Positions 5,074 through 10,908 of a stretch of DNA of 10,908 bases are shown here, piece by piece (position 1 is the stretch's first letter; each line of letters starts with the position of its first letter). The notes below the pieces were generated by a model. That model had not been told where the DNA came from and searched no databases. It worked only from the letters and a program-made list of their open reading frames with translations. The stretch spans positions 1-10,908 of the forward strand of contig CANDFN010000033.1 in the NCBI GenBank assembly GCA_947384015.1, in the 5' to 3' direction. Both the position numbers and the translations under genes were made by a program. Source of the DNA: an uncultured Clostridia bacterium. Its GTDB lineage: Bacteria > Bacillota > Clostridia > Christensenellales > UBA1242.

Positions 5074-7500
5074 ATGGTTAACACCATACTTGGTTTAATT
5101 TTCAGTATACTTTATAATATAATTGTTTCGCCATTATTTGGAGTTATAGATTTATTGCAGGCTATATTCCAAGGTTTTGCAGGTGTTGGAACAATTATGT
5201 CTGGTAACGATGTAATTACAAATGTAAATAATGGAGAAGATAAAACAACTGGTATAGTTTATTATTTATTAAGGTCTGGCACTGTGCAAAACTTGTTTTA
5301 TGCATTGTTAACACTTGCAATAGTTTTATTAGTTTTGTTCACAATAGTTGCTTTTGTAAAAAATATTTATGCAGAAAAACCAAAACCATGGAAAGACATT
5401 ATAACTAGTTCAATAAAAGGTTTAGCAGGTTTCTTCCTAACCCCAATTTTATGTTTGTTTGGTGTTTGGGTTGGCAACATCTTGTTACAAACTTTGTTTG
5501 AAGCAACAAGCGAAGGTAATAGTAGAACAATGTCGGCAGAAGTGTTTGTGGCGGGTGCTTACAATGCAAATAGGATGAGGTTACTGTCGGCTTTTGATAC
5601 AAATACATATGTAAACACTTTGGCAATTTATTATCCAAATGATTCTGTTGTATTAAAATATATAAAGGGTGAACAAGAGGTTGATGCTGATGGTAATTTA
5701 TTGTGGGAAGACGAAGAAAAAACAATCCCAAAATATAAAAAAGCAGTGATAACAGATTCGGATAAAGAACATTTAGCAGCTTTGGCAGATGATTTGTTTA
5801 GAGGTGGTGGCTCAATATCAACAACAACTTTAAACTATAACACGCTTGCAATACATGATATGGCCAAAATAACTATATTTTATGAGTCTACTCAAATAAA
5901 TTATTTGTTAATGATTGTTGGTAGCATCTTTATGATATATGCACTAGGTTCAATATCTTTTGGTGCTGTAAAAAGATTGTTTTATTTAGTATTTTTATTT
6001 ATTTTAAGTCCTCTTATGAACGCCATGTATCCTATAGATGATGGATCTGCGGCAAAAGGTCTAAATAAAGATTTTTATAAACAAACAATAGGCGTATATA
6101 GTGCAGTTGTAGGATTGAATTTGTTCTATGCAATTTTACCTTTAATAGTAAGAGTAGGTTATGTGGACGGTCTTATTGGTGCGGCTGGTAATGGATTATT
6201 TTCTGTTATTATAATGATTTGTGGTTTGTTAACAGTAAAAGAATTAATCGGCTTAATAGACGGCTACATTGGCTCAAGCGGTGTATATGCTGCCGGAACC
6301 TCAATGATGGCAAGCGTTAAAGGACAAATGTCTAAATACGGCAAAAAAGCAGGCAAGGCGGTTGGTGAATTCGGCAAAGTTCATGCCGCAAGAAAAGCTG
6401 CGGCTGAGCGTGGAGAGAGTGCGGCATCTGCTGGTGCAAAAGTTTTCTTTGGAGATATTGGTAAGGGATTATCTAAAACCATGGGAGACTGGACTGGTAT
6501 AAACCCTGATGCTTGGGTTGGCGATTGGAAAAAAGGCTCAAAAGAAGGTCTTGAAGCATACCGTGGTATAAGTGACAAAAAAGATAATAAAAGCAAGATA
6601 AAAGAGATAAGAGAAGCTTATGATACTGATTCGGCAAAAGCAATAGATAAATATGGCGTTGCAACTGCTGAAGAGGCTATTGCAGAGTTAAAATCTCCTT
6701 ATAAAAAAGCAGCACGTATGGCGGGGGCTGGTGTGTCTGCAACAACTGATGAAGATATCCTAAAACAAATTAAAGAAGTGATAGATACCATTAAGAAAAC
6801 AGATGACAAAGATCAAAAAGGGCTTTTAGAGACATTGAAAAAAACTTTAGAAGGGCAATTGGATAAAAAAGACTCTGAAGGTAAGTCTGAACATGCTTGG
6901 TATAAAAAGGGGATGTCAGCCGAAGATGCTTTAACTGCGGTTCAGCATACAGTTGATATTAGAACTTTAAAAGGAAAACTTGATGCCGCTTCTAGTGATT
7001 ATCAGGCATATGAACAATATGGTGAAAACCAAGCTAAAATGGCTGAAATAAAGAAAGCTCATAGTAGCGCTAAGTTTGATAGCGATGGTAGAATGAAAGG
7101 CACTGCAAAATATGTTGAGGAGTATAACGGTCTCTTAAAGGCTAATGCTGAAATTGTTGCAGATCATGGTAACTTAGATTTTACTGGAGATGTTTCTATT
7201 AAAGAAGAGAGCGCTAGGAAATTGGCTATTACAATTGGAGAACAAGTTCAAAGAGCTTTACAAAATATTGAATCTGTCACAAATTCAAACGAGGGTCTTG
7301 CGGGCATTGCAGATGATATTGGTGTAAGTGTAAGAAAAGAAATGGAAAAATTAGAAGCTAAGGGTGGCAAAAAAGAAGATAAACAAGCTTCCACATTAGA
7401 AACTTTAAGCACAAATATGAAGAACCAAGCAGATGCTCTTAATGCGTTGATAAAAAAACTTGGAAACGATAAAGATAAAAAGGGTGGCGGAGCAACATAA
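5074..7500 (+). CDS. VirB6/TrbL-like polytopic T4SS membrane protein with long soluble C-terminal tail
   Basis: 808 residues. A hydrophobic N-terminal segment (about 3-34) is followed by likely membrane helices near 73-96, 113-141, 275-297, 301-319, 338-358 and 371-397. A polar region of about 130 residues (142-272) separates the second and third, with an acidic insert near 202-222 (VDADGNLLWEDEEKT). From about residue 410 the protein is soluble, Lys/Ala/Glu-rich and largely helical, with probable coiled coils (560-600, 620-665, 750-800) and a low-complexity Lys/Gly end (KKLGNDKDKKGGGAT). This shape, and its place directly before a VirB4 ATPase gene, match VirB6-type channel proteins of Gram-positive conjugation systems (Tn916 Orf15/TcpH-like, PrgH-like). 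Assignment rests on architecture and context, not a recognised signature. Only 3 of 17 Arg codons are CGN, unlike its neighbour. Alternative: a membrane scaffold of another secretion machine. Confidence 0.65.
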   Translation: MVNTILGLIFSILYNIIVSPLFGVIDLLQAIFQGFAGVGTIMSGNDVITNVNNGEDKTTGIVYYLLRSGTVQNLFYALLTLAIVLLVLFTIVAFVKNIYAEKPKPWKDIITSSIKGLAGFFLTPILCLFGVWVGNILLQTLFEATSEGNSRTMSAEVFVAGAYNANRMRLLSAFDTNTYVNTLAIYYPNDSVVLKYIKGEQEVDADGNLLWEDEEKTIPKYKKAVITDSDKEHLAALADDLFRGGGSISTTTLNYNTLAIHDMAKITIFYESTQINYLLMIVGSIFMIYALGSISFGAVKRLFYLVFLFILSPLMNAMYPIDDGSAAKGLNKDFYKQTIGVYSAVVGLNLFYAILPLIVRVGYVDGLIGAAGNGLFSVIIMICGLLTVKELIGLIDGYIGSSGVYAAGTSMMASVKGQMSKYGKKAGKAVGEFGKVHAARKAAAERGESAASAGAKVFFGDIGKGLSKTMGDWTGINPDAWVGDWKKGSKEGLEAYRGISDKKDNKSKIKEIREAYDTDSAKAIDKYGVATAEEAIAELKSPYKKAARMAGAGVSATTDEDILKQIKEVIDTIKKTDDKDQKGLLETLKKTLEGQLDKKDSEGKSEHAWYKKGMSAEDALTAVQHTVDIRTLKGKLDAASSDYQAYEQYGENQAKMAEIKKAHSSAKFDSDGRMKGTAKYVEEYNGLLKANAEIVADHGNLDFTGDVSIKEESARKLAITIGEQVQRALQNIESVTNSNEGLAGIADDIGVSVRKEMEKLEAKGGKKEDKQASTLETLSTNMKNQADALNALIKKLGNDKDKKGGGAT

Positions 7501-7528
7501 TCCACTAAAAACTAAATAATCACAAATT

Positions 7529-7562
7529 AAACCCACTTATGTAAATATTCTTAAGTGGGTTT
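7529..7562. terminator. Strong hairpin after the VirB6-like gene, without a proper U-tract
   Basis: AAACCCACTTA (7529-7539) and TAAGTGGGTTT (7552-7562) form a perfect 11-bp inverted repeat with a 12-nt loop, 28 bp after the stop codon. The 3' side continues TTTATGTG, so the U-run is only three. It may be a weak terminator or an mRNA 3'-end stabilising or processing stem. Confidence 0.5.
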
Positions 7563-7708
7563 ATGTGCTATTTAAGTGTTGTAATAAAGTTAAAATTTAA
7601 ACTAATAAAAACATATTAAGATAAAAATTACAAACAATAAATTAAGATATTAATTTAATTAACATTATCAAAACAAATAATTAACTATACAAAAAATTAA
7701 AAAAGGCT

Positions 7709-7755
7709 GGTTTAAATTATTTCTAATTTAAGCTTAAGTTAAGCTAAAACTTAAG
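7709..7755 (+). promoter_or_regulatory. Cluster of overlapping inverted repeats abutting the virB4-like ribosome binding site
   Basis: Three alternative stems are visible. (a) 7709-7719 with 7724-7734, loop TTTC: an 8-bp perfect core TTAAATTA/TAATTTAA plus G-C and wobble pairs. (b) AGCTTA (7731-7736) with TAAGCT (7740-7745). (c) CTTAAGTT (7733-7740) with AACTTAAG (7748-7755), whose last G is the first G of the GGGGG ribosome binding tract (7755-7759). They share bases, so they cannot all form together. TTAAGCTTAA at 7728-7737 is also a perfect 10-bp palindrome. This could be a protein-binding operator or an RNA switch on translation. The symmetry is seen directly; the role is inference. Confidence 0.45.
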
Positions 7756-7766
7756 GGGGAAGGCTA

Positions 7767-10556
7767 ATGATTAGGTATATACCTGGTAAAACAAGAGTAA
7801 AAACAGAATTCTTTAAAAACATAACATTAGGCGATATTTTGCTTGCCATACTTTTTCTTGTTGTGGCTGTAATAATAGCGGCAAGCAACTTGTTTAAAAT
7901 AGGCGGTGGAGATTATCGTTTCTTTGCAGTTATTGGTTGGCTTGCTATTGCTATAGCGATGTTTATTCCTATTGACGAAGGCTTGCGCATGTATTCAAGT
8001 TTTGGATTAATTATTAGATTTACTGCCTTTACAAGAAATTACATAAATATTAGCCAAGCAAGATTGGTTAAAGACAAAAAGGGTAACACTAAACTAAAAG
8101 TTAAAGGTGGCGCTCCTATGACAAAGCTAACACCTTTCTTTAGTATTGATGTTGGTAAATTTATTAATTTTGGTGTTTACTCTGGCATGGTTGTAGAAAT
8201 TATGCCAGTTGCACTAGACCTAATGCAAGAGCCAGCACAAGACAGTTGTATTAACACATTCTCTCGTGCTTTAAAACGTGTAAACGAGCGTCAGCATGTG
8301 CAAATTATTAAAACAGAAAAACCAATGAGGTTTGAGCGTTTCCTAAAAAGAGATGACGAAAAATACGCACTTTTAAACGAGTTGGGTGCACAAGGTCAGT
8401 ATAATCAAGCAGAGTTAGATTCCCGTGCGATAATCTTCCGCGAAAGGGTTGAAAACTTAAATAATGCAATTAAATCAGAACCAATTTTACAAAAACACTT
8501 TTATCTTGTTATATACGGAAACGATAGACAAGGGCTTGAAGATACTGCAATTGGTATTATGAACGACATGGCTGCAGGTCAGTATGGTATAGAAACACAA
8601 TTATTGGTTGAAAACGAATTAATAAGCTTTTTAAAATCTAACTATCAAGATGTTTTCTATGAAAGAGAAATTGATAATCTTGCACCTAATAAGGTTGCAG
8701 AATGGGTAATGCCTCAAAAGGTAGAATTTAAAATTGCACGTGTTGACATAGATAAAAAACCTTTCCGTCAAATGCTTATAAGTGATTACCCAACTCAAGT
8801 TGGTAATGGTTGGGCATATAAATTGTTTAACCAAGATGGAAGTAGAGTTGTAATGAACCTTATGCCTCTAGATAGAGAAAAGGGTGAAAAGGCAATAGAC
8901 CGTGCCGTTATGGAAAAAGAATTAAAACTAGAAAGAACTTATCGTTCTAGTGAAATTATAGAAAAAGAAGCGGACTTAGACAGTTTGCGCACTTTGTTAA
9001 CCGACTTAAAAACAAACAACGAACAATTATTTGATGTGTCTATTCATATGAGAGTTCCAGAAAATAATAGAAAAGAGGTTCGTAACGTGTTAAAGCAATA
9101 TGGCTTTAGACGAAGCGAATTGTTTGGTCGTCAAGTGGATGCATTTGTGTCTTCAAGCATAAATAGAATAGACACTTTAAAACCTTTCTATCGCACAATG
9201 CCTGCAACAACTATTGCGCAATCATTCCCTATGGTAGACTCTGTTTTACAAGATGAAAATGGTTTCTGCTTGGGTTATTCATCATCCAGCGGTTACCCAG
9301 TGTTTATAGACTTCTTTAAACGTGATGCTAGGGCGGGACGTATTAACTCTAACATGATGGTAATTGGTAAATCTGGTTCTGGTAAATCCTTTGCCACAAA
9401 AACAATTTTGTCTAACCTTGCAGCAGACAGAACCAAGATGTTTATTCTAGACCCAGAAGAAGAATACACAACTTTAACTAATAACCTTGGTGGTAAAGTT
9501 ATTGACGTAGGAACAAACACTTCTGGTATATTGAATCCGTTCCATATAATGGCAGCGTTGGAAGATTTGGACTCTTCAAATAGTGATGAAAATTTAGATA
9601 ATGTTAGTGTAGACGAACTTACAAAACGAGGTAACAACAAAACCTTCTTTACGCACTTACAATTCTTGGAACAATTCTTCCGCGCTATTTTGGAAGGTAT
9701 AAGTTCAGACGCATTTGAAACTCTAAACACTTTGGTTGCAGAATTATATCGCTCTAAAAACATAAACGAAAAAACAGACATTAGTAAACTTACAGCAGAA
9801 GACTACCCAATATTTGACGATTTGTTTGCTTTAATTAAAAAGAAACTTTCTACAACTAAAGATGAGTATTATCGTAATAATTTGTTGGTGTTAGAAACCT
9901 ATATTCAAAAATTCTCTACAGGAGGGCGTAACTCAGACTTGTGGAATGGTCCAACATCAATTTTAACAGACGAAAATTTAATTACCTTTAACTTCCAAAC
10001 TTTGTTTGCAAGTAAAAATAATAAGCTAGCAAATGCACAGATGTTGTTGGTATTTAAATATCTAAACAACGAAATTATTAACAATAAACGTTTTAATGAA
10101 CAATATTATAAACGCACTGGTGTTGATATTAAACGTCAGGTTGTTATTGCGGTAGACGAAGCTCACATGTTTATTGACCCAGATAGCCCAGTGGCACTTA
10201 ACTTTATGGCAGAAATGAGTAAACGTATTCGTAAATATCAAGGTATGCAAATTGTTATTACACAAAATATTAAAGACTTCTTAGGTTCACCAGAAATTCA
10301 ACGTCGTTCGGCGGCTATTATTAATGCATGTCAGTATAGTATGATATTGCAACTTGCACCAAACGATATGGCAGACTTGTTGGAACTTTATAAATCAGCG
10401 GGCGGTATTAACGAGCGTGAACAAGAAGGTATTTTAACAGCACCTTTGGGACGTGCATTCTTCATTACCGGACCAATGAACCGTTCATTTATAGATATTC
10501 ACGCATTCCCATATTGTCGTGAAGTTATGGGTGAAGGCATTAAAAGAAAAAAATAG
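7767..10556 (+). CDS. VirB4-type conjugation/T4SS ATPase with N-terminal PrgI/VirB3-like membrane module
   Basis: 929 residues. VirB4 ATPases sit at the cytoplasmic base of type IV secretion channels and power assembly and transport. The C-terminal motor has Walker A GKSGSGKS (534-541), Walker B VVIAVDEAH (792-800; Asp 797, Glu 798), a Gln motif VITQN (830-834) and a conserved EIQRRSAAII segment, likely holding the arginine finger. Residues about 90-500 correspond to the VirB4/TraE-like N-terminal domain. Residues 1-90 add two membrane helices (about 21-43, 51-69) after a basic start, resembling PrgI or VirB3, which are often separate proteins. The start is ATG at 7767 with GGGGGAAGG (7755-7763). 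The gene lies 266 bp after the VirB6-like gene and probably has its own control, though no clear promoter is visible. By manual count 35 of 55 Arg codons are CGN. It ends in TAG. Confidence 0.92.
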   Translation: MIRYIPGKTRVKTEFFKNITLGDILLAILFLVVAVIIAASNLFKIGGGDYRFFAVIGWLAIAIAMFIPIDEGLRMYSSFGLIIRFTAFTRNYINISQARLVKDKKGNTKLKVKGGAPMTKLTPFFSIDVGKFINFGVYSGMVVEIMPVALDLMQEPAQDSCINTFSRALKRVNERQHVQIIKTEKPMRFERFLKRDDEKYALLNELGAQGQYNQAELDSRAIIFRERVENLNNAIKSEPILQKHFYLVIYGNDRQGLEDTAIGIMNDMAAGQYGIETQLLVENELISFLKSNYQDVFYEREIDNLAPNKVAEWVMPQKVEFKIARVDIDKKPFRQMLISDYPTQVGNGWAYKLFNQDGSRVVMNLMPLDREKGEKAIDRAVMEKELKLERTYRSSEIIEKEADLDSLRTLLTDLKTNNEQLFDVSIHMRVPENNRKEVRNVLKQYGFRRSELFGRQVDAFVSSSINRIDTLKPFYRTMPATTIAQSFPMVDSVLQDENGFCLGYSSSSGYPVFIDFFKRDARAGRINSNMMVIGKSGSGKSFATKTILSNLAADRTKMFILDPEEEYTTLTNNLGGKVIDVGTNTSGILNPFHIMAALEDLDSSNSDENLDNVSVDELTKRGNNKTFFTHLQFLEQFFRAILEGISSDAFETLNTLVAELYRSKNINEKTDISKLTAEDYPIFDDLFALIKKKLSTTKDEYYRNNLLVLETYIQKFSTGGRNSDLWNGPTSILTDENLITFNFQTLFASKNNKLANAQMLLVFKYLNNEIINNKRFNEQYYKRTGVDIKRQVVIAVDEAHMFIDPDSPVALNFMAEMSKRIRKYQGMQIVITQNIKDFLGSPEIQRRSAAIINACQYSMILQLAPNDMADLLELYKSAGGINEREQEGILTAPLGRAFFITGPMNRSFIDIHAFPYCREVMGEGIKRKK

Positions 10557-10620
10557 TTTAATTATTTATTTTATCTCTTTTTAATGAAATTGATAAATAA
10601 AAAAATAAGAAACAAAAAGA

Positions 10621-10672
10621 CCGTTGCATTAACGCTAAGTAGTTATTACTTGGTTGTATGTAACGGTTTTTT
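10621..10672. terminator. Bidirectional terminator between the VirB4-like and SpoVT-like genes
   Basis: CCGTTGCAT (10621-10629) pairs with ATGTAACGG (10658-10666; one G-U), followed by TTTTTT on the plus strand and preceded by AAAAAGA, which reads as a U-rich tail on the minus strand. A second stem inside, CTAAGTA (10635-10641) with TACTTGG (10647-10653), caps the structure. The placement between two convergent genes fits shared use. Confidence 0.85.
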
Positions 10673-10717
10673 ACTTGCTTTTTTTGTTGGTTTTTTTCTA
10701 GAAAAAGTAAATTTAAA

Positions 10718-10908
10718 TTAACTAATTTGGTCGCTTAAATATTTAGCAAATGCTTTGCAAACTTTAACGCTGCTATCGTCAAAACATTTGTTTTCACAAG
10801 CTAAAATTATAACCGAACCAATAGCATCTCCATCTTTAACAATTGGCACAATTAATTGACAACAATACTCGTTGCTGGTGTTTGGAAAGAATTCTAGCAT
10901 TGTGCTAC
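10718..10908 (-). CDS. SpoVT/AbrB-type regulator, C-terminal GAF domain part (5' end outside window)
   Basis: The frame runs off the right edge: codons for Thr and Ser precede the Met at 10900, so that Met need not be the start. The last 60 residues include YCCQLIVPIVKDGDAIGSVI, followed by a stretch ending CKAFAKYLSDQIS. This resembles the C-terminal half of the GAF-like domain of SpoVT (pattern PI..GDPIGAVI followed by a terminal helix ending near AAxFLxKQM). SpoVT is an AbrB-type DNA-binding regulator of forespore genes in endospore formers, with an N-terminal swapped-hairpin domain that would lie beyond the window. Only a third or so of the protein is visible, so another GAF-domain protein cannot be excluded. 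It is convergent with the VirB4-like gene across a shared terminator. Confidence 0.6.
   Translation of the reverse strand, partial: STMLEFFPNTSNEYCCQLIVPIVKDGDAIGSVIILACENKCFDDSSVKVCKAFAKYLSDQIS

Noticed and set aside
7579..7608. TTGTAA and TAATAA as a promoter for the VirB4-like gene
   Set aside because: Both boxes are weak matches at 18-bp spacing in very AT-rich DNA where such pairs are frequent; not distinguishable from background.
9293..9781. Minus-strand 162-codon open frame inside the VirB4-like gene
   Set aside because: It lies wholly antisense to the conserved Walker A region, has no upstream ribosome binding site or promoter, and its residues mirror the codon bias of the sense gene.
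1..10908. CRISPR array, tRNA or insertion sequence
   Set aside because: I saw no regularly spaced repeats, no cloverleaf with a TTCRA T-loop pattern and no transposase motif or terminal inverted repeats anywhere in the window.

Overview
The window is AT-rich bacterial DNA with compact genes, strong AGGAGG-type ribosome binding sites, TTGACA/TATAAT-type promoters and U-tract hairpin terminators. These traits, the infC-rpmI-rplT operon and the tail of a SpoVT-like regulator at the right edge point to a low-GC Bacillota chromosome, most likely from a Clostridia-type lineage, possibly an uncultured one. The species cannot be named from the sequence.

Layout. 1-2300: the 3' part of a class-3 aldehyde dehydrogenase, then two polytopic membrane protein genes (YhhN/TMEM86 family and Pr6Pr family), closed by an intrinsic terminator. 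2317-3442: a self-contained two-gene unit of unrecognised soluble proteins with its own promoter and a 10-bp palindrome at the predicted transcription start. 3516-4814: the translation operon infC-rpmI-rplT, with an extended -10 promoter, a roughly 155-nt structured leader ending in an attenuator-like hairpin, a TTG-started IF3, L35, L20 and a strong terminator. 5023-10666: two large genes resembling the inner-membrane core of a Gram-positive type IV secretion/conjugation machine. One is an 808-residue VirB6/TrbL-like polytopic protein with a long soluble tail. The other is a 929-residue VirB4-type ATPase whose N-terminus carries a PrgI/VirB3-like two-helix membrane module. 10621-10908: a convergent (bidirectional) terminator and the 3' end of the SpoVT/GAF-like gene on the minus strand.

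The most interesting part is the VirB6-like plus VirB4-like pair. It sits between the ribosomal operon and a SpoVT-like gene, and no relaxase, coupling protein, integrase, att site or lysin gene is visible. It may be a chromosomally settled T4SS-like translocation apparatus, or the edge of an element whose other genes lie elsewhere. The VirB4 gene is preceded by an unusual cluster of overlapping palindromes that touches its ribosome binding site.

Stretches without genes are all under 300 bases. 4815-5022 holds no feature I can support. 7563-7708 is very AT-rich with no convincing promoter.
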